Position numbers and translations under genes: made by a program
Notes under the pieces: generated by a model
The model's input: the letters and a program-made list of their open reading frames with translations, nothing else
Databases searched by the model: none
What the model was told of the DNA's origin: nothing
Source: Komagataeibacter xylinus
GTDB taxonomy: Bacteria; Pseudomonadota; Alphaproteobacteria; Acetobacterales; Acetobacteraceae
Reading direction: 5' to 3'
Assembly (NCBI RefSeq): GCF_004302915.1
Contig: NZ_QQBI01000020.1
Location: 1-57,745 of the forward strand
DNA: 57,745 bases
Shown here: positions 42,216 to 50,284 of the stretch, piece after piece
Numbering within the stretch: position 1 is the stretch's first letter
How the letters are laid out: each line of letters opens with the position of its first letter

Positions 42216-42425
42216 ATGGCGCTCACCATAAAGGTTACGGCGGCGGATGGCACGCTGTACCATGTTGCAGCCCGGCAGCTGAATGATGCCACTGCGTGGT
42301 GGCGGATCGCGCAGCTCAACGGCATGACCGACCCCGACCTGTCTACTTTCACCACGCCCGTCACACTTGTGCTGCCTGCCATTGATACCGCGCTCAATAG
42401 TGGCGTGCCGGGGGTTGCGGCATGA
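42216..42425 (+). CDS. phage tail protein X-like (LysM-type) small protein
   Basis: A 69-residue protein of gpX type: KVTAADGTLYHVAARQLNDATAWWRIAQLNGMTDPDLSTF shows the LysM-like pattern. GGAGGT lies 9 bp before the start. Its stop overlaps the hub gene start (ATGA). gpX-like proteins sit at the spike-hub junction. Confidence 0.75.
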   Translation: MALTIKVTAADGTLYHVAARQLNDATAWWRIAQLNGMTDPDLSTFTTPVTLVLPAIDTALNSGVPGVAA

Positions 42426-43579
42426 GCGGCAGTCTTTCGCTCACCACTGCCGGGCAGACCATCTGGCGCGCGCCGCGCGCGCGGCTGCTGGTCAACGGCA
42501 CCGAACGGACGGAAACCGGGATCGAACAGTTCACCCTGACCCGCACCCGCTACAGCCGGGCCGACACGCTTGAAATGACACTGGCGCTGGATCGCGCCGC
42601 CATGCCCGGCACCGGGTTGTGGTTTGACCTCCCAGCGCCTTCCGATGGCAGCGCCATGAGCGAACTGGGCATAACGCTGCAGATGCGTGACGCGGGCGAT
42701 GAGGGTGCGCAATGGACCACCGTATTTACAGGTATCATTGACCATGTTGCGCTCAGCCCGGCGCAGACAGCGGTTACAATCGCCTGCCGCGACTATCTGG
42801 CCAGGCTTCTGGACATGCGCATCTGCGCCGGCTGGATGAACATGACCGGGGCGGAAGTGGTCGCGGCCATGGCCAGGGCAGCAGGGCTTACGCCACAGGT
42901 CAGCATGCCACAGGCCATGACGGGCCAGTTCTGGCAGGTGGAGCACAAACGGGGCAGCGCTGCCAGCCACAGCCGGTTCCAGACGGCATTTGACCTGGCC
43001 AGTACGCTGGCCACCGGGGCTGGCTGTGACCTGTACACGCAGGACACCACGCTTGTCTGCGCGCCCTATCCAACGCCCACACAGGCCAATACCCATCAGC
43101 TCGATTATGCCGATAACGGGCCGGAGCAACCCATCATGGCGGGGGCTTACGGCCTGAATTTCAGCCGCGATTACCAGATCGGCCGGGGCATCATCGTGCA
43201 TGTCATGGCATGGGACAGCCGACAGCGCACAAAGGTGGATTACTACTGGTCAGCGGCAGGCGGCTCCACCACACCACCTGCGCAGGCGGGCACGTTGCAC
43301 AGCTTCAGCCTGCCAGGCGCGCGGCTGGATACGGCCAGGCAGATGGCACAATGCAAATATGGGCAGATCATGGCCCATGCCCGCACCATTACCGGCACCC
43401 TGCCGGGGCGTATCACGCTCCAGCCGCGTGACTTCATGCAGCTGAGCGATACCGGCACGACATGGGACGGTACGCTGGACGTGGATGCCGTGATCAGCCG
43501 TTTTTCATGGAATGGCGGCTTTTCGCAGCAGGTCACGCTGCGTAGCCGCAGCATGACAGGAGATGAAACCGATGACTGA
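42422..43579 (+). CDS. baseplate hub protein (late control gpD-like)
   Basis: A 385-residue gpD-like hub: residues ~1-110 (TETGIEQFTLTRTRYSRADTLEMTLALDRA) and a C-terminal region (GAYGLNFSRDYQIGRGIIVHVM, ARTITGTLPGRITLQPRDFMQL) correspond to the P2 gpD/T4 gp27 fold that connects tube and spike. It starts in an ATGA overlap with the gpX-like gene. Confidence 0.83.
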   Translation: MSGSLSLTTAGQTIWRAPRARLLVNGTERTETGIEQFTLTRTRYSRADTLEMTLALDRAAMPGTGLWFDLPAPSDGSAMSELGITLQMRDAGDEGAQWTTVFTGIIDHVALSPAQTAVTIACRDYLARLLDMRICAGWMNMTGAEVVAAMARAAGLTPQVSMPQAMTGQFWQVEHKRGSAASHSRFQTAFDLASTLATGAGCDLYTQDTTLVCAPYPTPTQANTHQLDYADNGPEQPIMAGAYGLNFSRDYQIGRGIIVHVMAWDSRQRTKVDYYWSAAGGSTTPPAQAGTLHSFSLPGARLDTARQMAQCKYGQIMAHARTITGTLPGRITLQPRDFMQLSDTGTTWDGTLDVDAVISRFSWNGGFSQQVTLRSRSMTGDETDD

Positions 43580-44252
43580 TACCCGCATGGTCGCCGCAGG
43601 CCTGGCGCACGCGCAGGCCCAGCCCGGCTTCGGGCTGGTCAGCGCGGTGGACCCGGTCAATCACGCCGTAAAGGTCATGCTCCAGCCCGCCGGGGTGGAG
43701 AGTGGCTGGGTGCCCTGTGGCGCGCTACAGGCAGGCAGCCTGCGTATTGCCTGCCTGCCCGATATTGGTACGCATGTCGTGACCCTGCCGGTCGAGGGCG
43801 ATGCCGAACACATGGTCATGGCCTGCCCGGTGTTTGACGCCGTGCTCATGCCGCCCGCATCGCCCGCCACGGGCAAACCGGCCCAGCCCGGCGAGATGCT
43901 GATCGTGGCAGGCTGCCCGACACCGCCCGTCAATGGCGCGACGGCGCAGGGCGACGCCACGCAGAACGCGCCGTGGTGGCACATTACCAAGGACACGATC
44001 TACAGCGGGGCAGGGCAGGCCACCGAGACACTGACCGCCACCGGCAAGGCGTGGAAGGTGGGCATCGTAGGCATGACGCTCGACGCCAACGGCCTGAGCG
44101 TAACCGGTGGCCCCATCACGACTGACAAGGACATGACCGCGCAGGGCACGGTCACCGGCAAGACGGACGTGCTCGCGGCGGGCATCTCGGGCAAGGGCCA
44201 TACCCATAGCGGCGTGCAGCCGGGCAGCGGGTCGACGGGGGCACCGCAATGA
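43572..44252 (+). CDS. baseplate spike protein (gpV-like) with HxH apex motif
   Basis: A 226-residue spike. An OB-fold region (GFGLVSAVDPVNHAVKVMLQPAGV, GSLRIACLPDIGTHVVTLPVEG) leads into a beta-helix tip (ATETLTATGKAWKVG, VTGGPITTDKDMTAQGTV). The C-terminal end reads GKGHTHSGVQPGSGSTGAPQ: the HxH pair is the iron-binding apex found in P2 gpV-type spikes that pierce the outer membrane. AGGAG fixes the start at 43572, with overlaps to the hub and baseplate W genes. Confidence 0.85.
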   Translation: MTDTRMVAAGLAHAQAQPGFGLVSAVDPVNHAVKVMLQPAGVESGWVPCGALQAGSLRIACLPDIGTHVVTLPVEGDAEHMVMACPVFDAVLMPPASPATGKPAQPGEMLIVAGCPTPPVNGATAQGDATQNAPWWHITKDTIYSGAGQATETLTATGKAWKVGIVGMTLDANGLSVTGGPITTDKDMTAQGTVTGKTDVLAAGISGKGHTHSGVQPGSGSTGAPQ

Positions 44253-44611
44253 GCGCGCTTTCCCACACCATGGGCGGCGACCTCGACCTGTCAGGCACCG
44301 GCAGCGTGGCCGTGGTGAGCAGTGCCGACCAGACAAGGCAGGCGCTCCTGCGCAGGCTATGCACCAATGCAGGCGCCTATATCTGGCAGCCCGATTACGG
44401 GGCTGGCCTGCCAGTAAGCGTGGGCAGCGTGATGGATGAGGCAGCCGTGCGCGCCCTGGTGCTTGAGCAGATGCAGGCGGAAGGCGGTGTGGACCAGACC
44501 CAGCCAATCACGGTCACGATCAGCAACCCGAGGGTAGGGGCCTATCTGCTGGCCATTGCCTACACCGATGCCGATACCGGCACGGTGCAGGAACTGACAC
44601 TGAGCACATGA
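44249..44611 (+). CDS. baseplate wedge protein (gpW/gp25-like)
   Basis: A 120-residue protein with the gp25/gpW pattern: DLDLSGTGSVAVVSSADQTRQALLRRLCTNAGAYIWQPDYGAGL. These proteins join the sheath initiator to the baseplate wedges. The ATG overlaps the spike stop; a perfect hairpin terminator follows 3 bp after its own stop. Confidence 0.85.
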   Translation: MSALSHTMGGDLDLSGTGSVAVVSSADQTRQALLRRLCTNAGAYIWQPDYGAGLPVSVGSVMDEAAVRALVLEQMQAEGGVDQTQPITVTISNPRVGAYLLAIAYTDADTGTVQELTLST

Positions 44612-44613
44612 CG

Positions 44614-44637
44614 GGCGCCCCGCGGGGCGCCTTTTTT
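44614..44637 (+). terminator. terminator-like hairpin before the baseplate J gene
   Basis: GGCGCCCC-GC-GGGGCGCC (44614-44631), a perfect 8-bp stem, followed by T6. The GGAGG ribosome site begins 4 bp after the T run. Confidence 0.85.
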
Positions 44638-44651
44638 ATTGGAGGTCCGTC

Positions 44652-45776
44652 TTGGCCCTAACCTTCCAGTCTTTCAGGACGACGCTGGGCAACATGGTGG
44701 CGAGCGCGCAGGGTGCCTGCCCCTCGCTGCTCGACCTCAATGTCGGCTCCCCCGGCCGCGCCATGCTCGAGGCCGTGGCGGGGCTGGGGCTGTGGTTCCA
44801 GTTCATTGCACTCCAGATCCTCTCGCGCACGCGGCTGGCCACATCCATCGGCACGGACGCGGATAGCTTCGTGCAGGATTTTGGCCTCACCCGCCTGCCG
44901 GGCACGGCGGCGACCGGCACCGTCACCCTGACCTCGTTCTCGCCCGCCAGCCAGTCGGCCACGGTGGCGGTCGGCTCAACGGTGCGCACGGCGTCCAGCC
45001 TCGTGTTCACCGTGGTGCAGGACGAGACGAACGCTGCCTGGTCCACCGCTGCCGGGGCTTACGTCAGGCCCGCGGGCACGGCATCGATCACGGTGCCGGT
45101 GCAATGCGCCTCGACGGGTGCTACCGGCAATGTCGCGGCGGGTGCCATCTGCCTGCTGGGCACGGCCATATCGGGCATCGATGCGGTCACCAATACCGCA
45201 GCCCTGACCAATGGCAGCGATGGCGAGACGGATGCGGCCCTGCGCACGCGGTTCGTCTCCTACATCAACAGCCGATCCAAGGCGACGGTCTCGGCCATCG
45301 AGAACGCGGTGACCGATGTTTCCGCCGACCTGATCTACCAGGTGCTCGAGAACGTGGACACGTCCGGCGCGACCTTGCCCGGCAACGTGGTGGTGTTTGT
45401 CGATGACGGCTCGGGCGATGTGTCTGACAGCGTGATCGATGCGGTCTATGCGGCGGTTGATGACGTGCGGCCTGCCGCCGTGTCCATTCAGGTGGTGCGG
45501 CCCAACGTGGTCAGGCCAGCCGTGACCATGACAGTAGCCGTGAGCAATACCGGCGACCTCACCACCGTGCAGGCCACGATCAGCACCAATATCGCAACCT
45601 ATCTCAACAGCCTCGCCATCGGGGCCTCGGCCAGCTACTCGCGCCTGATCCAGATCGCCTATGCCGCCAGCACGTCTGTCACCAACGTGACGGACGTGAC
45701 GCTTGCAGGCAGCACGATGGACCTGCCCGCAACCACCGGCACAGCCTATCGGGCAGGGACGGTGAGCTTTGGCTGA
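44652..45776 (+). CDS. baseplate J-like protein
   Basis: A 374-residue gpJ/gp47-type protein: NMVASAQGACPSLLDLNVGSPGRAMLEAVAGLGLWFQ and TDADSFVQDFGLTRLPGTAA at the N-terminus, a central beta domain, and GSDGETDAALRTRFVSYINSRSKATVSAIENAV, the conserved J segment. It builds the baseplate wedge. The start is a TTG at 44652, 6 bp after GGAGG. Confidence 0.9.
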   Translation: MALTFQSFRTTLGNMVASAQGACPSLLDLNVGSPGRAMLEAVAGLGLWFQFIALQILSRTRLATSIGTDADSFVQDFGLTRLPGTAATGTVTLTSFSPASQSATVAVGSTVRTASSLVFTVVQDETNAAWSTAAGAYVRPAGTASITVPVQCASTGATGNVAAGAICLLGTAISGIDAVTNTAALTNGSDGETDAALRTRFVSYINSRSKATVSAIENAVTDVSADLIYQVLENVDTSGATLPGNVVVFVDDGSGDVSDSVIDAVYAAVDDVRPAAVSIQVVRPNVVRPAVTMTVAVSNTGDLTTVQATISTNIATYLNSLAIGASASYSRLIQIAYAASTSVTNVTDVTLAGSTMDLPATTGTAYRAGTVSFG

Positions 45777-46395
45777 TGTGACACAGAACGGCTTCGCGCT
45801 GCGCGTGCGCGCGCTGCTGCCGACCGGCTGGTTCCCGGCCGCACCCGGCACGGGCGAGACAGAGCAGGCCCCGGTGCTCAACGCCCTGCTGCAGGGCTTT
45901 GGCAGCGTGTTTGCATGGATATGGGGCCTGCTGGACAGCACCAATGACCAGACCCGTCTGGCCACCATGACTGGCGCGTTCCTCGACATGTTCGCCGCCG
46001 ACTTCTTCGGCACGACGCTGACCCGCGCCACGGGCGAGAGCGACGACGCCTACCGCACCCGCATCAAGGAGGCCCTGTTCCCTTCGCTCGGCACCCGGCC
46101 TGACGTGGTGAACGTGATTGCCGATGAAGTCGGCACCGCAGGCCGCGTGATCGAGCCGCGCAATGCGACCGACTGCAAGGGGCTGGGCACGCTTTCCAGC
46201 CCGGCCACCGGCGGTGGCTACGGCTATGGTGTGGCCGTCCTGCGCTATGGCTCGCGCGGCGTGCCGTTCCAGCTTTTTGCCCAGTTGCCGACCGGCGACA
46301 CCAACCCGCCTGCAACCCAGACCCTGACCCGCATCGCCAATGTCATGCCCGCAGGCACGATTGCATGGGTGCAGGACGTGGAGACCCTTGACTGA
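45769..46395 (+). CDS. phage tail protein I-like (baseplate wedge)
   Basis: A 208-residue protein after the J gene, with ALLPTGWFPAAPGTGETEQAPVLNALLQGFGSVFAWIWGL and DMFAADFFGTTLTRATGESDDAYRTRIKEALF, the pattern of gpI-type wedge proteins with DUF2612-like features. It begins at a TTG inside the last codons of J (8-bp overlap) and ends in a TGATG overlap with the fibre gene. Confidence 0.75.
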   Translation: MADVTQNGFALRVRALLPTGWFPAAPGTGETEQAPVLNALLQGFGSVFAWIWGLLDSTNDQTRLATMTGAFLDMFAADFFGTTLTRATGESDDAYRTRIKEALFPSLGTRPDVVNVIADEVGTAGRVIEPRNATDCKGLGTLSSPATGGGYGYGVAVLRYGSRGVPFQLFAQLPTGDTNPPATQTLTRIANVMPAGTIAWVQDVETLD

Positions 46396-47792
46396 TGGAC
46401 AGACAGATCGTCTACCCCGCGCAGATACCGCTCGACAGCGACCTGCTCAACGCCCAGCGCAATGCCTTCGTGGGCCTCGGCCACCTGGCAGGCATGGCTT
46501 ATGGCGACAATACCGTGGCCGCTGGCGGCTTTGCCTGCACGCCGGGTACCGGGCTTGCCGTGACCATTGCGCCCGGCTCGCTGCTGACTGCGGGCGTTGT
46601 GGACGGCACAGCCTATGGCACGCTGGCCGCCAATGGCAGCGTGCTGGTGCGCCAGTATATCAGCCGTGATCCGGTCACACTTGCCGTGCCGGGGGCAGGG
46701 GCCACATACACGGTCTATGTCACACCCGCCACGGTCGATGCCGATGCCACCGTGCTGCCCTTCTACAACGCGGCCGACCCGTCCGTGACCTATGCCGGGG
46801 CTGATAACAGCGGCAAGGCAGCACCCACCGTGCGGCAGGACGTGGCGCAGCTTGGCATCGCGGCCACCGTGCCGGATGGGGCCTGTCCGCTCTGGACCAT
46901 CACGGTGCCAGCCGCAGCCACGGCCATGACGGCGGACATGATTGCGCAGGCAGATGGCGCGCCGTTTTACCAGACCATTCCCGAACTCCAGGCCTCGAAG
47001 ATATCGAAGGCAGGCGACGGCATGACCGGGCCGCTGACCGTGCTCAATGCTGCGGCGGCGCAGAACCCGGTCGCTCTGGGCCAGCTTGCCGGGCTGACAC
47101 CGGGGCGGCTTCTGAACACGCAGGTGTTCGACACTGCGGGCACCTACTCTTACACGCCCACGTCCGGCACGACCCGTATCGAGGTTGATATTCAGGGTGG
47201 CGGTGGATCCGGGGGTTACACATACGGCACCGGCTCTGCATACGTTTCATGCTCAACCGCTGGGGGGGCGGGGAGCTTCTGCCACGCAGCATATGCCCTG
47301 AGCGACATACAGGACGCTATCGCGGCAGGCATCAACATTACTGTTGGCGCGGCGGGCGCCGTCTCGCCCCTGAATGAGTCGGGCGGTAATGGGGGAGCAT
47401 CCTCATTCGGTAGCCTCGCAACGGCTCCGGGCGGATACGGTGGGAAATATGGCGTTGTGGCGAATGAGAATGCCTATTTCCAGTTCGCACTGGGCACGCC
47501 CGGCGATGCGCCGACCGGGACGGGAATTATATTTTCCGTGCGTGGCGGCCCTGCGGACATGCAGTTCGACTTGGGCGGCGGCATCATGAGCGGACAGGGC
47601 GGCAGTAGCCTGTTCGGAACGGGCGGCGGTCCCATTTCGGCTGGGGGTGCCTATGGCGTAGCCAATGTCACAGCCAAAAATGGCAATGGCCCCGGCGCGG
47701 GCGGTTCTGGATTGCCCGCAGGGGCTAGCGCAACGGGCGGTCCGGGCGGTCTGGGCGTGGATGGTATTGTCATAATCAGGGAATATGCATGA
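46395..47792 (+). CDS. tail fibre / receptor-binding protein with glycine-rich tip
   Basis: A 465-residue fibre. Residues ~1-190 attach to the baseplate (RQIVYPAQIPLDSDLLNAQRNAF); ISKAGDGMTGPLTVLNAAAAQNPVALGQLA at ~195-225 is the usual fibre repeat. The last ~210 residues are glycine-rich (IQGGGGSGGYTYGTG, GGNGGASSFG, GGSGLPAGASATGGPGGLGVDG), ending IVIIREYA. This resembles polyglycine-sandwich tips that recognise host receptors. The region is somewhat less GC-rich than its neighbours, as often seen in swapped fibre tips. Confidence 0.82.
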   Translation: MDRQIVYPAQIPLDSDLLNAQRNAFVGLGHLAGMAYGDNTVAAGGFACTPGTGLAVTIAPGSLLTAGVVDGTAYGTLAANGSVLVRQYISRDPVTLAVPGAGATYTVYVTPATVDADATVLPFYNAADPSVTYAGADNSGKAAPTVRQDVAQLGIAATVPDGACPLWTITVPAAATAMTADMIAQADGAPFYQTIPELQASKISKAGDGMTGPLTVLNAAAAQNPVALGQLAGLTPGRLLNTQVFDTAGTYSYTPTSGTTRIEVDIQGGGGSGGYTYGTGSAYVSCSTAGGAGSFCHAAYALSDIQDAIAAGINITVGAAGAVSPLNESGGNGGASSFGSLATAPGGYGGKYGVVANENAYFQFALGTPGDAPTGTGIIFSVRGGPADMQFDLGGGIMSGQGGSSLFGTGGGPISAGGAYGVANVTAKNGNGPGAGGSGLPAGASATGGPGGLGVDGIVIIREYA

Positions 47793-48214
47793 TGGCGCAG
47801 AAAACCTACGCATGGATCAACGCGCGGGGAACGGTTGGCCAGGTCATCACGACCGATGCGGACCTCTCCACCCTCTACGCGCCTGATTTTGTCGCGGCCT
47901 GCGTGGATGTTACGGCAGTCACCCCGCAGCCTGCCGATCACTGGACCGCCACGAAATCAGCGGCAGGCGTGTGGTCGTTTGCAGCCCCGGTTGCGGCAAC
48001 GGTTTCCCTTGCCCAGCAGGCGACAGCGGCGCAATCGTGGATCAGCCAGCAGGCCAGTCTCGCCGCCGCGATGGGTGAAACCTTCACGGCTGATATGAAG
48101 GCCTACGTACTGGCCATCGCTGCCATCGCCAACGGCACCGACACCACCAGCACCGCACTCCCTGCGCAGCCCACGGATGTGATGACGGCCAGCACGGCCA
48201 CCACCACGACCTGA
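47789..48214 (+). CDS. fibre-associated protein (tail fibre assembly-like)
   Basis: A 141-residue protein starting in an ATGA overlap with the fibre gene. WINARGTVGQVITTDADLSTLYAPDF and the alanine-rich AQQATAAQSWISQQASLAAAMGETFTADMKAYVLAI match the general form of tail fibre assembly or decoration proteins. The exact role is inferred from position. Confidence 0.6.
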   Translation: MMAQKTYAWINARGTVGQVITTDADLSTLYAPDFVAACVDVTAVTPQPADHWTATKSAAGVWSFAAPVAATVSLAQQATAAQSWISQQASLAAAMGETFTADMKAYVLAIAAIANGTDTTSTALPAQPTDVMTASTATTTT

Positions 48215-48242
48215 CCCGCCCGCACAGCCCGCGCCTGCCACG

Positions 48243-48265
48243 CCGCCCATCCGGGCGGTTTTTTT
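48243..48265 (+). terminator. terminator-like hairpin before the lysis module
   Basis: CCGCCC (48243-48248) pairs with GGGCGG (48253-48258) and is followed by T7. The next start codon lies 13 bp beyond. Confidence 0.82.
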
Positions 48266-48277
48266 ATGAGAAAATGA

Positions 48278-48706
48278 ATGAGTGAAACAGCACCCCTGAC
48301 GCAAGGCGGCCCGGTGGCACCGATGCGCTGCGCCACGATCGAGGACCTGGCCCGCGTGCGCGAGCGGCTGGCCAAGGTCGAGGGCGGCCACGACAACCTG
48401 CGCGACGGGCTGAATACCCTGTCTGTCCAGTTCTCTGACCTGCGGCGCGACCTGACAAAATCAATGGCCGATACCGGCGCCCAGACCCGGCGCGAGATCA
48501 TGGAGCGCGTGGACGACATGACCGACACGGCCACCGAGCGCAATAACGAGATATCGGGCAGGCTGGCCCGCATCGAGGGCGGCCTGAAACTGACCTCGTG
48601 GGTGACCATGACCTTCATCGTGCTGGCCACCGGCCTGCTGGGCTGGGGGCAGATTGGCGATGCCGCATGGTCGTTCTGCAAGCGCGCGTTCGGGTATGGG
48701 TCGTGA
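48278..48706 (+). CDS. coiled-coil protein with C-terminal membrane anchor (lysis module)
   Basis: A 142-residue protein with a long coiled coil (IEDLARVRERLAKVEGGHDNLRDGLN, LSVQFSDLRRDLTKSM, REIMERVDDMTDTATERNNEISGRL) and one C-terminal membrane helix (SWVTMTFIVLATGLLGWGQI). Proteins like this lie beside phage endolysins and may be holin-like or spanin-like. The stop overlaps the endolysin start (TGATG). Confidence 0.6.
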   Translation: MSETAPLTQGGPVAPMRCATIEDLARVRERLAKVEGGHDNLRDGLNTLSVQFSDLRRDLTKSMADTGAQTRREIMERVDDMTDTATERNNEISGRLARIEGGLKLTSWVTMTFIVLATGLLGWGQIGDAAWSFCKRAFGYGS

Positions 48707-49203
48707 TGGCTGCGCCGCCCGGCCTGCTGGCCGACCTCAAGGCCCGTGTCATTGCGCCCACGCTCGCTTTCATCGGCCTCGGAGGACAGGCGGCGGTCAA
48801 CCTGCTGGCGGGCATCGCGCTGGCTGAAACGGGTTGCCGCGTGCTGGTGCAGGAAGGCGGCGGCCCGGCGCTGGGGCTGTGGCAGATGGAGCCGTTTACG
48901 CATGACGATATCTGGGCCACCTTCCTGCCAGCACCACGCCTGTCGTCCATCCGCGCCCGGCTGCTCGCCCTGCAGGCCGGGTGGCCCGTGGGGTCGGACC
49001 GCGCCACGCAACTGGTGGGCAACCTGCCCTATGCCTGCGCCATGGCCCGGCTGAAATGCTACCGCGCGCCCGATCCGCTGCCCGGCGCCGATGACGCGGC
49101 GGGGCAATGCCGGTTCTGGAAAACCAATTACAACACCGCGCTGGGGGCAGGGGACGTGGACCCGCAACACGTCGCCCTGTTCGCGCAAGCCATCGAGGCA
49201 TGA
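48706..49203 (+). CDS. putative phage endolysin
   Basis: A 165-residue protein. LAGIALAETGCRVLVQEGGGPALGLWQMEPFTHDDIW holds a catalytic-like Glu in the 'AETG' segment and the conserved GLWQMEP pattern of a family of phage lysozyme-like proteins. It has no signal peptide, so it would need a holin to reach peptidoglycan. The start is a TGATG overlap with the upstream gene. The enzyme class is inferred from family resemblance. Confidence 0.7.
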   Translation: MAAPPGLLADLKARVIAPTLAFIGLGGQAAVNLLAGIALAETGCRVLVQEGGGPALGLWQMEPFTHDDIWATFLPAPRLSSIRARLLALQAGWPVGSDRATQLVGNLPYACAMARLKCYRAPDPLPGADDAAGQCRFWKTNYNTALGAGDVDPQHVALFAQAIEA

Positions 49204-49204
49204 C

Positions 49205-49567
49205 ATGAACACCACCGCAAAACTCGGCGGCCTCGGGGCCGTCATCGCACTCCTGCTGACCGAAGTGCCGGAGCAATACGCGCTGTATGCCGCGATCTTC
49301 GTGTTCGCATGCAGTGCCGCCACCGCCATCATCCCGCCGCCGCACGCAGGCAGCCGTTGGGCCTTGGCCTACCAGCTCATGACCACCATCGGGCTGAACA
49401 TCGGCTGGGCGGAAAACCACTTCAAGCCGGGGCAGTCTGGCGTGCGGGTGCCGCTGGCTGACAAGCCTGCTGCGAAGCAGGCCGTGACGGCTGCTGGTAT
49501 TCCGGTCCTGAATCGGAAAGGCCAGCCCGAAACACTGAAAAAACAGGGGGTGCAGCTCCGGCGCTAG
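49205..49567 (+). CDS. putative holin (small two-helix membrane protein)
   Basis: A 120-residue protein with two hydrophobic helices (KLGGLGAVIALLLTEVPEQYALYAAIFVFACSAATAII, WALAYQLMTTIGLNIGW) and a basic C-terminus (LNRKGQPETLKKQGVQLRR). Size, topology and position after the endolysin suggest a holin. The start is 2 bp after the endolysin stop. Confidence 0.6.
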   Translation: MNTTAKLGGLGAVIALLLTEVPEQYALYAAIFVFACSAATAIIPPPHAGSRWALAYQLMTTIGLNIGWAENHFKPGQSGVRVPLADKPAAKQAVTAAGIPVLNRKGQPETLKKQGVQLRR

Positions 49568-49642
49568 GTGGATGGCCGATGTGAGCCGAAGCTGCAATCC
49601 CTATTCTGCCCTTCATTGCGGCAAAAATAAGTCACATATGTC

Positions 49643-49664
49643 CCGCCGCCAGGGCGGTTTTTTT
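49643..49664 (+). terminator. terminator-like hairpin before the prophage lipoprotein
   Basis: CCGCC (49643-49647) pairs with GGCGG (49653-49657), then T7. The next start codon is 15 bp beyond. Confidence 0.7.
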
Positions 49665-49678
49665 ACAGGAACAGGCGC

Positions 49679-50260
49679 ATGAATCTTATGCTCTCCCGCC
49701 GATGCGTGCTGCGCATGGGGGCCGCAACGCTAATGGGCGGCATGCTCCCCGGTTGCACACTCACCCGCGCGGGCAAGGTCACCACCATTACCCTGAACGT
49801 GGCTGAAGTAACGGATTACGGCAATGCCCTCGTGTCCTTCGCCAATACCGCCATCAGTCTTTCATGTGTCGCGGCAGCCATGGGCCCTGCAAACGTGGCG
49901 CTGGCCAATACGGTTATTGCAGCACTGAAGGAAGCGCTCGATGCGTTCAGGACGGCCGCCGGGTCGAGTACGTCGGTCAGTTATGACAATACCAGCGTCC
50001 GCACGGCGTTTGACAGTATTGTAGCCGATATCGAGCAGATCAATACGCTGGTTATCGCAGTCATTACCGGCATGGCATCCGACCTGTCGAGCACTGTGGT
50101 CTCGGAGGCGAAAACAGCAGCGAATGCCGCGTCAACGCTCATTTCGCTGCTCAAGGCCATGGTGGACATGACGACACGGCGCCTGGCGGTCGGCACGACC
50201 CTGTCTGCGCAGGCAGCAATCGGGCGGATTACGGTTTTCGTGGCAACGCATGGTGCATGA
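49679..50260 (+). CDS. phage-encoded lipoprotein
   Basis: A 193-residue protein with an Arg-rich leader and lipobox (MLSRRCVLRMGAATLMGGMLPGC). The mature part is Ala/Ser/Thr-rich and helical (ANTAISLSCVAAAMGPANVA, LISLLKAMVDMTT). AGGA lies before the start. It could be an outer-membrane spanin partner or an exclusion lipoprotein; neither is proved by sequence. Confidence 0.6.
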   Translation: MNLMLSRRCVLRMGAATLMGGMLPGCTLTRAGKVTTITLNVAEVTDYGNALVSFANTAISLSCVAAAMGPANVALANTVIAALKEALDAFRTAAGSSTSVSYDNTSVRTAFDSIVADIEQINTLVIAVITGMASDLSSTVVSEAKTAANAASTLISLLKAMVDMTTRRLAVGTTLSAQAAIGRITVFVATHGA

Positions 50261-50284
50261 ATGGTCATGAGCAGGTGAAGCAAT

